Shown here: one piece after another, positions 48,686 through 59,872 of the stretch
Numbering within the stretch: the stretch's first letter is position 1
Layout of the letters: every line of letters begins with the position of its first letter
Assembly: GCA_002683135.1 (NCBI GenBank)
Contig: NYSS01000033.1
Span: 19,772-83,771 of the forward strand
Origin: Planctomycetota bacterium
GTDB taxonomy: Bacteria > Planctomycetota > GCA-002687715
DNA length: 64,000 bases
Reading direction: 5' to 3'
Program-made: the position numbers and the translations under genes
Notes under the pieces: model-generated
What the model was told of the DNA's origin: nothing
What the model saw: the letters and a program-made list of their open reading frames with translations, nothing else
Database searches by the model: none

Positions 48686-49771
48686 ATGAGGATCTCTACG
48701 ATTTTGGAAGAACTCCGCGCCGCCCGTGATCGGGCTGATGCGGGGCACGGCCGAAGAGCGGTACTCGACCGCATGGCCGACATGATCACCGAGCTCGAAC
48801 GCCAAGCCGGGGCTGACGAGACTCCCGAGCGCACGCGAGAGAAACTCGCGTGCCTCCTGCAGCACGTGGAGAGCGCTCACGACGCTCTGGGTAGCCGCAT
48901 GTTCCACGTCGCCTTCGCCCTGAACGTGATCGGCGAAGGGATGGCGCGCGCGAATCTGCTGCACAAGAGCGTTATCGAGTTCATTCAGGTCGGACTGTAC
49001 TTCTTCGGTCTGGAGCAGATCGAGCGGCGTTGGTCGTCCCGTGCCTCGGTGTATTCCGGTATTCACGCGGATCACCTGGGCGATTTCCTGGGCCGTTGCG
49101 CCCTCAAGGAGCTCCTTTGCGGTGCTCGCGTTCGGATCGATGAGGGGCGTGTCTTCTGCCTTACTTACGCGTACCTGAACAGCATGCGGAAGGCGTATTG
49201 GAAGCACTGCCGTGCATCTGAGGATGCCCTCGACGTCGCGATCACGTCCGAGATGGTGTCGGGCGAGCAGGCGGAGGCGATCCCGGCGCCTGAGGCATCG
49301 GATCCCTCGGATCGCGTTGCCCTCATGCTGGAGATCTTCGACAAGAAGCTGACGTCACGACAGCGGTGGATCTACCTGGCGAAGAACCGGTCGACCCTGT
49401 TCGAGGAGCGTGGCCCGACCCAGGGCATCGACGGAGACCTCCTAGCGTTACTGCTGGGAGAGGGCGGTTCGCCGGGAGCGGACCTCGGCTGGGCGGAGAT
49501 CGCGCGGCGCCTCAGGGTCAATGAGAAGACGGCCAAACGTGAGTACTTGAGGGCGCTTCACGTGTTGCTCAAGGAGAGCTCCGAGGCCATCTTTGGGGGC
49601 GCGCGTATTCCGAGCAACTATGTTCGACGTATCCTCGAGCAGATTCGGGGGATCGTCTACGAGAAGGACCTGCGTATCCGGTCGGCCACGGGCCGCGGGA
49701 TGCGCACGCTGGTCGATAAGTGGGAGGTGGCTCTGCGCTTTGTGTTGAACCACGAGCGCGTCGTTGCCTGA
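48686..49771 (+). CDS. Hypothetical protein with sigma-70 region 4-like HTH (divergent sigma factor-like)
   Basis: KKLTSRQRWIYLAKNRSTLF...LGWAEIARRLRVNEKTAKREYLRALHVLLKE resembles a sigma region 4 HTH; FCLTYAYLNSMRKAYWKHCR resembles the end of region 2. Confidence 0.65.
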   Translation: MRISTILEELRAARDRADAGHGRRAVLDRMADMITELERQAGADETPERTREKLACLLQHVESAHDALGSRMFHVAFALNVIGEGMARANLLHKSVIEFIQVGLYFFGLEQIERRWSSRASVYSGIHADHLGDFLGRCALKELLCGARVRIDEGRVFCLTYAYLNSMRKAYWKHCRASEDALDVAITSEMVSGEQAEAIPAPEASDPSDRVALMLEIFDKKLTSRQRWIYLAKNRSTLFEERGPTQGIDGDLLALLLGEGGSPGADLGWAEIARRLRVNEKTAKREYLRALHVLLKESSEAIFGGARIPSNYVRRILEQIRGIVYEKDLRIRSATGRGMRTLVDKWEVALRFVLNHERVVA

Positions 49772-49815
49772 CCCCGCTGTTACGGCTCTCCAGGAGCCCA
49801 GTGTGGAATGCGGTG

Positions 49816-50751
49816 ATGGTCGCCCACGACGGGTGTGACTACGTCTCCAGGTATCTCGAGCGTTGGCTCGACGAGGGCGAGCGGTCCAGGATCGATCTCG
49901 ACCAGGTCGGCTCCCACGCGAGCGCCTGTCCACTTTGCTATCAGCGCCTCTCCGCGTTCTTCCTGACCATCGATCTCCCCGAATCGTCCTATCTGAAGGA
50001 GACCATCGACGAGCTTGCGTTCTCTCTCCTCAATCTCGCTCGCGCGATCATCCGCGATGGCCCGGAGGAGGGGGAGGACGCGTCAGCGGTGATCGCTATC
50101 ACGCGCGAAGGTGGCGGTTCGGCGGAGGAGAACGTCGAGTCCGGTAGCGAGATGATCGAGGACGCCGAGGACTACGCAGGTTCCGCCCGGGTCGGAGGCA
50201 TGGACCTGGCGGAGCTGCGCGCGCAACTGGCGGACATAGAGCAGGGCGCTGGGCTGCGGAACGACCTCGCCCTGGATCTGTTTCACCGCGTGGCGGAACT
50301 CAAGAGTCGCTACGAGGCGGAGGCATGGAATTGGATCGGCGCCTTGCACTACGGAGCCGAGCGACTCGATGAGGCTGAGGCCGCGTTCTTAAAGGCGCTG
50401 TCGCCACGGGATGGCATCCACGAGGTCCGCTCGTTCGCCCACTGCACCCTGGCCTATATCTTCAAGCATCGAGGCGACCTGGACCGAGCGGTGCTATCGG
50501 CCCGTCGGTCCGTGGTCCTCGCCGAGGAAGACGGGAAGGACCCTTACTTCGGCCGCTTCGCCGAGCTGTACCTTCGCTTGTTGCGCGACGCGGACGAGGA
50601 TGGGGCTCAGATCCGCGAAGTCGCGCTGACGTTGAAGGCGACGGACTGGGATCGATTCAGAGGTGACATCGCCGCCGCCGCCAACGCTCCGGTTCTGGAG
50701 GCCTATCTCCGGTCGCCGCTCGCCAGCGAGTTCCCCGTCAACGGCGCCTGA
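49816..50751 (+). CDS. Putative zinc-finger (ZAS-like) protein with TPR-like repeats
   Basis: YLERWLDEGERSRIDLDQVGSHASACPLCYQRLSAF (HxxxCxxC) followed by TPR-like LYHGAERLDEAEAAFLKALSPRDGIHEVRSFAHCTLAYIFKHRGDLDRAVLSARRSVVLAEEDG (approximate). Start at 49816. Confidence 0.7.
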   Translation: MVAHDGCDYVSRYLERWLDEGERSRIDLDQVGSHASACPLCYQRLSAFFLTIDLPESSYLKETIDELAFSLLNLARAIIRDGPEEGEDASAVIAITREGGGSAEENVESGSEMIEDAEDYAGSARVGGMDLAELRAQLADIEQGAGLRNDLALDLFHRVAELKSRYEAEAWNWIGALHYGAERLDEAEAAFLKALSPRDGIHEVRSFAHCTLAYIFKHRGDLDRAVLSARRSVVLAEEDGKDPYFGRFAELYLRLLRDADEDGAQIREVALTLKATDWDRFRGDIAAAANAPVLEAYLRSPLASEFPVNGA

Positions 50752-50900
50752 CGCAAGCGGCTGCGCCGCAGTACCTTCACGCGCTCGGCACACCCCGTTC
50801 TTGCTGATGTCCGAATTGCGGGCGTTTTCTTCGCCGTTTCCGGGGGTGCTTTTGCCTATAGGGGTGGAAACGAACAACCCGCCTATCAGGCGCAAAATTC

Positions 50901-50966
50901 GGTAGCTCAACTTTGGAGGGTGGACACGGGGTTTACCCTCCTCTATGGCAGGGGAGTTGAGCAACC
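50901..50966 (+). ncRNA. Candidate structured RNA element
   Basis: P1 GGTaGCTCAACT (50901-50912) / AGTTGAGCaACC (50955-50966); P2 GGAGGGT (50915-50921) / ACCCTCC (50935-50941); followed directly by a terminator. Confidence 0.4.
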
Positions 50967-50971
50967 AATAA

Positions 50972-51019
50972 AAGAGGCCGATCCGAAGTGCGCGCACGTT
51001 CACTTGGGATCGGCCTCTT
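50972..51019 (+). terminator. Strong intrinsic terminator (possibly bidirectional) between convergent genes
   Basis: AAGAGGCCGATCC (50972-50984) / GGATCGGCCTCTT (51007-51019), 13-bp perfect stem extended by AAGTG/CACTT inside; followed by CCCTTTT. Confidence 0.85.
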
Positions 51020-51098
51020 CCCTTTTGGCTGTTTCCCGATCCGCGGGCACGCCGTCGTCCCGCTGAGCACCCGGCGTCGGCGATCCTCGGGCCGTCAC

Positions 51099-53276
51099 TC
51101 AGGCAGCCTGCGGCTGGTCCAGGTCGAGGACCGAGTCGGTCCAGGGCTCGTAGTCACGATTGCACGTGACCATGATGACCTGGTGGTCCCCGAGGTTCTC
51201 GAGGACCTCCCTGGTGACCGCGAGGCGTTCCTCATCGAAGTTGACGAACGGATCGTCGAGGAACAGCGGCAGGTTGATCTTGCGTGAGAGGTGACGCGCC
51301 ATCGCGATGCGCATGGCGAAGTACAGTTGATCCTGGGCACCCTGGGAGAGGTTCTCAGGGCTGATTGGGACCGCATCGCCGCGGCTAATGACCGGTTCGA
51401 GCCCGGCTCCGAGGTGAACGCGTGTGTACTTCTCTCCGGTGATCTTGGCGAAGATGCCCGACATCTCCTCCGAGAGCCGGAGGACATCGCCGTCCTGGAA
51501 GTCCTTGACGCAGCCGTCCAGATGGTCGATGGCCACCTTCAGGGCATCACGCTCGAGGTCGTACCGCTCAAGTCGGTGCTCCTTCTCTCGAACGTCCTCT
51601 TCGAGCTCCGCGAGGTTGAAGTTGGTGCGCGCGCCGAGGGCGGCGAGCTCGATCCGCGCCTCTTCGAGCCGGGTACGATCCCGCGCTGCCACTTCTCCCA
51701 TCTCCGCGAGCCGTTGACGGATTCGTTCGATCTCCGATCCGACGTGGCCACGATCGGTGATGCGGGCGAGCGAAGGGTGCTGCTCCAAGACCTCCTCGAG
51801 CGCCGCGCCAACCGTGCCTCGTTCTCGGGATGCGGTCTCGAATTCCACCTCCACCGCTTCCCGGTCGCCGAGCGCCTTCATCGCGGCCAGGAGGCGCTTG
51901 CGCTCCTCACGTAGCTCCGTGAAACCCGCGAACTCGGCCACCACCTGCTCGGGATCGCGACCGAGCAGCGATGGGCCGGCCTCAGCGAGGAACTCCTCAC
52001 ATCGCTTTTGCCGTTGCGTCACGGAGTCCTGCAGTTGGCGGATGCGCTCTCGTAGCGCAGCCTTTTGTTCCTGGAAGCCCGTGCCGAGAGCCCGCCCGAC
52101 GCTGAAACCGAGCAGGCATCCCGTGGCCGCCGCTATGGAGCCGATCAGGGTGCCGAGCGGCGTCAGGATACCGGTGACCATGGCTACGCCGCCCAAGAGT
52201 CCGCCGAGGATCACGCCGTTCAGGGTGTTCGGGATGGGCCGGAGCTGCTCCAGATCTTCGCGTTGGCCCACGAGCTGGTCCCGCTCGTGCTGTCTGCCCT
52301 CTTCGTCCCGGGCATAGGCGCGCACCTTGCTGGGGAAGTCCGGCGCGACGTTCTTGAGGTGGGAGTAGCGTTGGGTGACCTGCTCGCCGACCTCGCGTTC
52401 GCGGTCCGCATACCGCTTGAAGTTGTCGCGACGGGACAGGGCGGCGTCGTACCGGCGATCCGCCTCCTCCCGCCGTCCGAAGAGCCGGAACAGGCGCTCG
52501 TGGGCTTCGAGCGACGCGCGGTCGTAGGTGATGTCTTCGTCCACACGCCTGAGGCGGATCTCGAGATCAGCGGACTCCGCCTCCAACTCGAGCGCTCGTG
52601 ACAGCGCTTCGCGGCCCTGTTGGAGCTGCGTGCGCTCGGTCTCGAGGTCGGTGCGGGTCTGTTCGATGATCCGGCCGCGGCCCGGCGCGCCGGAGCGCCA
52701 GGGGTTCTCTGTCGTCAGCTCCGAGTAGCGTCCGTGAAGCTCGTGAAGCGCGCCCTTGTAGTCCATGGACGTGGAGCCTGAGAGCAGCCGGCGGATCTGA
52801 TCCGAAACCGCGGTCGTCAGGCTCTGCTGGCCGAAGAACACGGTGGCGCGGAAGATCGCCTCGTCGCGGAAACCGAGGAGGTCGCTGAGGTGCTCGAAGT
52901 ACCGTTGGTCTTCATCTCGGGCCCCGCGGGGATCGGCGCGCCCGCAAAAGATCTCTTCCTTGATCCCGCTCGGGTCCGTCCCGTGGATGCGCGTGTCGTT
53001 GCTGTTGAAATCCCGGTAGACGCTGATGCGGGATCCGTCTTGCCGCTGGAATTCGAGCTCTCCTGCGTACGATTCGTGCTCATCCCACGGCTCATACTTG
53101 CGCGCCAGGTTGAGGTCGCGGAAGCCAAACAACACGCCGAAGATGGAGTTGATCAGCGTCGATTTGCCCGCCTCGTTGCGACCGAGGATCAGGTTGAGCT
53201 TGTCCGGGGAGAACGTGACGTCCAGCCCGCGGTTGAAGACGCCGAACCCGTGTAGGCGGATGCGCCGTAACTTCAT
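51099..53276 (-). CDS. YhaN/SbcC/Rad50-like AAA ATPase
   Basis: MKLRRIRLHGFGVFNRGLDVTFSPDKLNLILGRNEAGKSTLINSIFGVLFG; coiled coil; LSQGAQDQLYFAMRIAMARHL; LPLFLDDPFVNFDEERLA. Confidence 0.92.
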   Translation of the reverse strand: MKLRRIRLHGFGVFNRGLDVTFSPDKLNLILGRNEAGKSTLINSIFGVLFGFRDLNLARKYEPWDEHESYAGELEFQRQDGSRISVYRDFNSNDTRIHGTDPSGIKEEIFCGRADPRGARDEDQRYFEHLSDLLGFRDEAIFRATVFFGQQSLTTAVSDQIRRLLSGSTSMDYKGALHELHGRYSELTTENPWRSGAPGRGRIIEQTRTDLETERTQLQQGREALSRALELEAESADLEIRLRRVDEDITYDRASLEAHERLFRLFGRREEADRRYDAALSRRDNFKRYADREREVGEQVTQRYSHLKNVAPDFPSKVRAYARDEEGRQHERDQLVGQREDLEQLRPIPNTLNGVILGGLLGGVAMVTGILTPLGTLIGSIAAATGCLLGFSVGRALGTGFQEQKAALRERIRQLQDSVTQRQKRCEEFLAEAGPSLLGRDPEQVVAEFAGFTELREERKRLLAAMKALGDREAVEVEFETASRERGTVGAALEEVLEQHPSLARITDRGHVGSEIERIRQRLAEMGEVAARDRTRLEEARIELAALGARTNFNLAELEEDVREKEHRLERYDLERDALKVAIDHLDGCVKDFQDGDVLRLSEEMSGIFAKITGEKYTRVHLGAGLEPVISRGDAVPISPENLSQGAQDQLYFAMRIAMARHLSRKINLPLFLDDPFVNFDEERLAVTREVLENLGDHQVIMVTCNRDYEPWTDSVLDLDQPQAA

Positions 53277-54658
53277 CAGGCTCCCTCCTGAGCCGTCGCT
53301 TCTGGCATGTCTCCGTCCGCCGAAGGAGCGCTGGTCCGCTGGCGGTCCGCTGGCGGTTTGTACAGGATGTCTCGCGCGTGTTCCTCGTCGAGGAATTGCT
53401 CCAGGCCGACCTTCAGCGCCGCCCGTGACACGGTGAGCTCTCGGTGGACGGGTGAATCAGAGCCGGCGGTCAGGGCGCGGTCTTCAAGGTCGGCGATGTG
53501 CTTCAGCATGCGACGGGCGAAGAAGCCGCGGATGGTGTGTTCACCCTGGATGCGTCGCAACAACCCGCTACGCACGAGGTCCGTCCGGTCGACCAGTTCG
53601 AGGTGGCGGAAGCGCCCGCGCACCTTGGTCGCGATCTTCTCGAGGTCGCAGATGAACTCGAGGGGCCCGACGAGCTTGATCCGCGCGATGATGTTGGAGG
53701 CGGCGCGCGCGAGGATCGCGGCGCACAGGCCATCCGGGTCGGTGATGCGCTCGGAGAGGAGGTCGATCGTCCATTCCTCGAGGTGCGCCGCGTTCACCGG
53801 AACCCGTGTGAACGCGACGTTGCTCTGCTCGATGTTGACCACCAACAAGGACTTTCGGCCGGCGTCGCCACGTTCGAAGCGGCGACCAGCCAGCGTGCCC
53901 GGGTAGGCAGCTGCCGTCCCCTCGAACTCGTATGTCGCGAAGCCGTGGTAGCCACCGAGGGCGATGTAATCGAGCTCGGACCCGGCGATCGCAGCGGGGT
54001 CGACGGTCTGGGTGAACGGCCGTGCCCCTGCCTCCTCGTGGCCAGGCAGCTCGGCGCAGAGGAGGCCGACGTGCAGGCCCGGGTCCGCGATGTGTGCCGC
54101 CATGAGCCCGTGTCCGTTGCCCACCAGGAGGTCCTCGGGGGCGTCTCCGAGGCCAAGTCCCTTGCTCTCGTGGCTGGCCTCGCCGTGGATCTCGGGCAGC
54201 TGCCGTTCGAATCCCGGGAAGCGCTCGGGGGAGGTCCCGGGCTGGGCCGCGGAGCCGTAGAAGAAGACCTCTTGGCCGCGGATGGTGTGCTTGAGCGGAT
54301 GCGGCAGCGTCGATGTGATCACGTCGACGCCCGGCCACCGCTCGGTCCGGTAGACCGAGTCTCTGTAGCCGGCCGCATCGCGATAGCCGGGGACGATGAC
54401 CACGGGTTTCTTGTGAGCGACCAGTCGCCCGAGCAGGCCGCGCGCGAAGCTCAGGGTCTCCGGATCGGGCTCGTGTCGGTCGAAGAGATTGCCGGAGATG
54501 AGGACTCCGTCGATGCCGCGCTCAGGGTCGAGGGCGACGTTCACGGCCTGGCGAAACGTCTCCATGACCTCGAGGCTTCGCGGCCCGGCTTCGTTGCCCA
54601 GATACTCGTGACGGCTCCCCAGATGCAAGTCGGCCAGGTGGAGAAATCGCACGGCCAT
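53276..54658 (-). CDS. YhaO/SbcD/Mre11-like metallophosphoesterase-fold protein with degenerate motifs
   Basis: MAVRFLHLADLHLGSRHEYLGN, ISGNLFDRHEPDPETL, VVIVPGYRDAAGYRDSVY, YIALGGYHGFATYEFEGTAAAYPGTLAGRRFERGDAGRKSLLVVNIE; stop overlaps the start of the ATPase gene. Confidence 0.88.
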   Translation of the reverse strand: MAVRFLHLADLHLGSRHEYLGNEAGPRSLEVMETFRQAVNVALDPERGIDGVLISGNLFDRHEPDPETLSFARGLLGRLVAHKKPVVIVPGYRDAAGYRDSVYRTERWPGVDVITSTLPHPLKHTIRGQEVFFYGSAAQPGTSPERFPGFERQLPEIHGEASHESKGLGLGDAPEDLLVGNGHGLMAAHIADPGLHVGLLCAELPGHEEAGARPFTQTVDPAAIAGSELDYIALGGYHGFATYEFEGTAAAYPGTLAGRRFERGDAGRKSLLVVNIEQSNVAFTRVPVNAAHLEEWTIDLLSERITDPDGLCAAILARAASNIIARIKLVGPLEFICDLEKIATKVRGRFRHLELVDRTDLVRSGLLRRIQGEHTIRGFFARRMLKHIADLEDRALTAGSDSPVHRELTVSRAALKVGLEQFLDEEHARDILYKPPADRQRTSAPSADGDMPEATAQEGA

Positions 54659-54961
54659 GGGGGCCCCTCTCTGCTTCCGTCAGCTTGCTCAAACGCCTTC
54701 TGCGCGGCCGGGGACGCGTCCCGGTCGCGCTCCAAGAGACGACGCAGAGCATACTTTTGGCGGACCTCCCAGTCAACGAACAGTGCGCTGCATTTGCAAC
54801 CGCAGTGTTCGTCAGACCGCAACATGGAGTGGTGCGTTACGTGCACGCAGCTCCTGTCCGTCCACGGACCTTGACTCTCGTCAGGTTGGTGACGGGTCGC
54901 GACCCGTCGAAGCCCTGTCGTCGCGGAGGCTTCGTCTTGGAGTCGGCCGGGTGACAGCCGA

Positions 54962-56050
54962 TCAGGTCCGGGCAAGCTCCGGACTCAACTGCATCCCGGC
55001 GCCGCCGCGTATGAACGCGGCCGGATTCGACGCGTGTCCTGCCGCTTCGGAGCTGGCGACAAGGCCGTTCCGCACCAGATCCTCGAGGGATTGATCCAGC
55101 TGCATCATCCCGTCCTTCTTGCCGGTCTGCATGAGCGACTCGAGCTGGAAGGTCTTGCCTTCGCGAATGAGGTTGGAGACCGCCGACGTGCTGGCGAGGA
55201 TCTCGAACGCCGCGACGCGACCCTGGCCGTCCTTGCGTGGGAGGAGGCGCTGGGCGATCACGCCTTTCAGCGACTCCGACAACATGACGCGGATCTGCTG
55301 CTGCTGGTTCGTCGGGAAGACGTCGATGATCCGGTCGACCGTCGCCGGGGCGCTGTTGGTGTGCAGGGTCCCGAACACCAGGTGCCCCGTCTCCGCCGCC
55401 GTGATCGCCAGCTGGATCGTCTCCAGGTCCCGCATCTCGCCGACGAGGATGATGTCCGGGTCCTCCCGCAGCGCCGACTTCAGGGCGTTCGAGAAGCTCA
55501 TGGTGTTGTTGCCGACCTCGCGCTGGTTGATCAGCGACTTCTTGCTGCCGTGCACGAACTCGATCGGGTCCTCGACGGTCAGGATGTGGCTCGAGCGGGT
55601 CTCGTTGATGTGGTCGACCATGGCGGCGAGGGTGGTCGATTTGCCGGATCCGGTCGCGCCCGTAACCACCACGAGTCCGCGGTGGAGCTCGCAGAACCGC
55701 ATGATCTGGGGAGGCAGCCCGAGCTGCTTCGCGGTCAGGATGGTGGTCGGGATGAGTCGGAAGGCCGCGGCGATGCCGTTGCGTTGCTCAAAGACGTTGC
55801 AGCGGAGACGGGTGACGCCGGGGACCTCGTAGCTGAAGTCCACTTCCTTCGTCTCCTCGAACGTGGAGGCCTGGTCGGCGCTCATCAACTCGTAGAGCAG
55901 CTTCTTGTTCAGCTCGGGCGTCAGCTCGTCGTAGTCGATGGGGACCAGGTCGTTGTTCAGCCGGACCATGGGCGGGTATCCGGACGACATGTGGAGGTCA
56001 CTGGCGCCCCGATCCTTGGTGATTCTGAAGATCTCGTCGATCGCTGCCAT
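54962..56050 (-). CDS. pilT: Type IV pilus retraction ATPase PilT family
   Basis: VVTGATGSGKSTTLAAMVDHIN, HILTVEDPIEFVH, INQREVGNNTMSFSNALKSALREDPDIILVGEMRDLETIQLAITAAETGHLVFGTLHTNSA. Start at 56050. Confidence 0.95.
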   Translation of the reverse strand: MAAIDEIFRITKDRGASDLHMSSGYPPMVRLNNDLVPIDYDELTPELNKKLLYELMSADQASTFEETKEVDFSYEVPGVTRLRCNVFEQRNGIAAAFRLIPTTILTAKQLGLPPQIMRFCELHRGLVVVTGATGSGKSTTLAAMVDHINETRSSHILTVEDPIEFVHGSKKSLINQREVGNNTMSFSNALKSALREDPDIILVGEMRDLETIQLAITAAETGHLVFGTLHTNSAPATVDRIIDVFPTNQQQQIRVMLSESLKGVIAQRLLPRKDGQGRVAAFEILASTSAVSNLIREGKTFQLESLMQTGKKDGMMQLDQSLEDLVRNGLVASSEAAGHASNPAAFIRGGAGMQLSPELART

Positions 56051-56164
56051 CGTCCCTGTGCCTCCGGGTGGAGGGTCCCGATCATCCGGGCTCCCTCCCG
56101 GTTCATCATCGGGACTGCGTGAGGCGGCTCTTGAGCCCGTGGCCACTCCGTGCGAAGGTTCCGC

Positions 56165-56539
56165 ATGGCCCAACCCCCCGCCGATTCGAACCGCCGGCGC
56201 TACCTGCGGCTGCAGGACAACTTTCGCGTCGAATTGGAGCCGTGGGCGGGTACCCCTCTCGCGTGCGATGAGGAGGAAAAACCCGACCCGGTGGTCGCCT
56301 TTTCGCGCGACCTTTCGATCGGGGGCATCTGTGTCGTCGCCGACCGCGCGACGTCCGCAGGGGGGATCGTCGAGGCGACGATTCACGTCGCCGAGATGGA
56401 TCAGGCGCTGAAGGTCGTCGGTGAGGTCATCCGTTGCGACGTCCGCGCCGACGGCCGCTACGAGATCGCCTTGCGCTTCGCGCCGGGTTGGATCGACGAG
56501 AGCGTCCGCAGCCAGCTCGAGCGGCTGGTCTACGGTTGA
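56165..56539 (+). CDS. PilZ domain protein
   Basis: NRRRYLRLQDNFRVELE (RxxxR) ... FSRDLSIGGICVVAD (DxSxxG). Confidence 0.88.
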   Translation: MAQPPADSNRRRYLRLQDNFRVELEPWAGTPLACDEEEKPDPVVAFSRDLSIGGICVVADRATSAGGIVEATIHVAEMDQALKVVGEVIRCDVRADGRYEIALRFAPGWIDESVRSQLERLVYG

Positions 56540-56543
56540 GGCC

Positions 56544-57965
56544 TTAGTCCAGTATCCCGAGGGCCTTGAGCACGCCCGTCGAGTGCAGCAGCACCACGAG
56601 GATGATGGCCGGGACGACGTATTGCAGCAGGCGCAGCCACGCGGCATAGAGGTGACCCAGCGTGGAGCTGCGGACGAACTCATCCCGTCGGACCTTCTCG
56701 CCGAGGCGCCAGGCGCAGAACACGGCGATCAGCATGCCGCTGAGCGGCAGCATCCAGTTCGACACCACGTAGTCGGCGAAGTCGAACCAGTTCCCTTTGG
56801 TGATCGCACCCCACTCTTCACCGAGGATGCTCTCCTTGGCGCTGGCGAAGTTCGCGCCGAACAAGTCGGTGCCGCCGGAGAGGGCTGACGGGATGCCGAA
56901 GAGGGTGATGGCGGCGGTGCAGACGAGGGTCGCCTTCTTGCGGGACCACTTCTTCTGGTCGATGAAGTAACTCGCCACGACCTCGAGGAGCGAGATGGAG
57001 GAGGTCAGGGCGGCGAAGACCAGGAGGCTGAAGAAGACGATGCAGAGGAACTGGCTCCCGGGCATCTGGGCGAGCGCTACCGGGATGTTCTGAAAGACGA
57101 GCCCCGGGCCCGCCGTGGGGGTCATTCCGAAGCTGAAGGTGATCGGGAACAGGATCAGGCACGCCATCAGGGCGATGACCGTGTCGAGGACGCAGATGGC
57201 TACGGAGTTGCTGACCAGGCAGGAGTCCTTACGCAGGTAACTGCCGTACGTGATCATGGCGCCGACGCCGAGGCTGAGGGTGAAGAACGAGTGCCCCAGC
57301 GCCTCGAGGATCCCCTCGGCGGTGAGGTTGTCCGTGTTCGGCTCGAAGACGAACTGCAACGCCTTGTCCCAGCCGGACTGACGGGTGGCCTGGACCAGCA
57401 GGACACTCAGCATGACCAGCAGGAGCGGCATGAGGATCCGCGCTCCGCGTTCGATGCCCCTCTGGATACCTCCCAGGACGACGAGGGCCGTCAGCGCCAT
57501 GAAGAAGACGTGCCAGCCCAGGTTGGCGTTCGTGTTCTCGTACAGGTTGCCGAACACGGCGCCGACCTCCTTGGGGTCACCGCCGGAGATCTCTCCGGAG
57601 ATCGACAACCACGTGTAGTGGCATGCCCAGCCCGCGACGATGCTGTAGTAGGACAGCATGACGAACGCGGCGAAGACGCCCATGCCACCGACGATCTTCC
57701 ATCGGGAGCGCTTGCCTCCCAGGTCCTCGAAGGCCCCCACGGGTGACTTCTGGGTGGACCGACCGATCATGATCTCGCCGATCATGATCGGCAGCCCGAC
57801 GACGACGATGCAGACGAGGTAGATCAGGACGAAGGCGCCGCCGCCGTTCTCACCGCAGATGTAGGGGAACTTCCAGATGTTCCCCAGTCCGATGGCCGAG
57901 CCGGCCGCCGCGAGGACGAACCCGATCTTCGAACCCCATGCTCCGCGGTTCTCACCGTTGCTCAT
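56544..57965 (-). CDS. Sodium-dependent (NSS/SNF family) transporter
   Basis: WGSKIGFVLAAAGSAIGLGNIWKFPYICGENGGGAFVLIYLVCI; SFFTLSLGVGAMITYGSYL. Confidence 0.95.
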   Translation of the reverse strand: MSNGENRGAWGSKIGFVLAAAGSAIGLGNIWKFPYICGENGGGAFVLIYLVCIVVVGLPIMIGEIMIGRSTQKSPVGAFEDLGGKRSRWKIVGGMGVFAAFVMLSYYSIVAGWACHYTWLSISGEISGGDPKEVGAVFGNLYENTNANLGWHVFFMALTALVVLGGIQRGIERGARILMPLLLVMLSVLLVQATRQSGWDKALQFVFEPNTDNLTAEGILEALGHSFFTLSLGVGAMITYGSYLRKDSCLVSNSVAICVLDTVIALMACLILFPITFSFGMTPTAGPGLVFQNIPVALAQMPGSQFLCIVFFSLLVFAALTSSISLLEVVASYFIDQKKWSRKKATLVCTAAITLFGIPSALSGGTDLFGANFASAKESILGEEWGAITKGNWFDFADYVVSNWMLPLSGMLIAVFCAWRLGEKVRRDEFVRSSTLGHLYAAWLRLLQYVVPAIILVVLLHSTGVLKALGILD

Positions 57966-57974
57966 CTACCTGCC

Positions 57975-59780
<1,806 letters not shown>

Positions 59781-59872
59781 GACGGCTCCAGGAAAGTCCC
59801 TATGCCACAAACCGTTACGCGTCTCGCGCCGTCTTTATACCGGAGAGCGGGTCGGTTCGCTGAACGAGGGGC

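Noticed and set aside
50901-50966. tRNA (GGTAGCTCAACT resembles a D-arm)
   Set aside because: No T-arm GTTCRANNC motif and no cloverleaf pairing.
53498-54874. 458-aa plus-strand ORF
   Set aside because: Antisense to the YhaO-like gene; no recognisable motifs.
54685-54954. 89-aa ORF in the gap before pilT
   Set aside because: No recognisable motif and several overlapping alternatives; the gap may be regulatory, not enough support for a gene.
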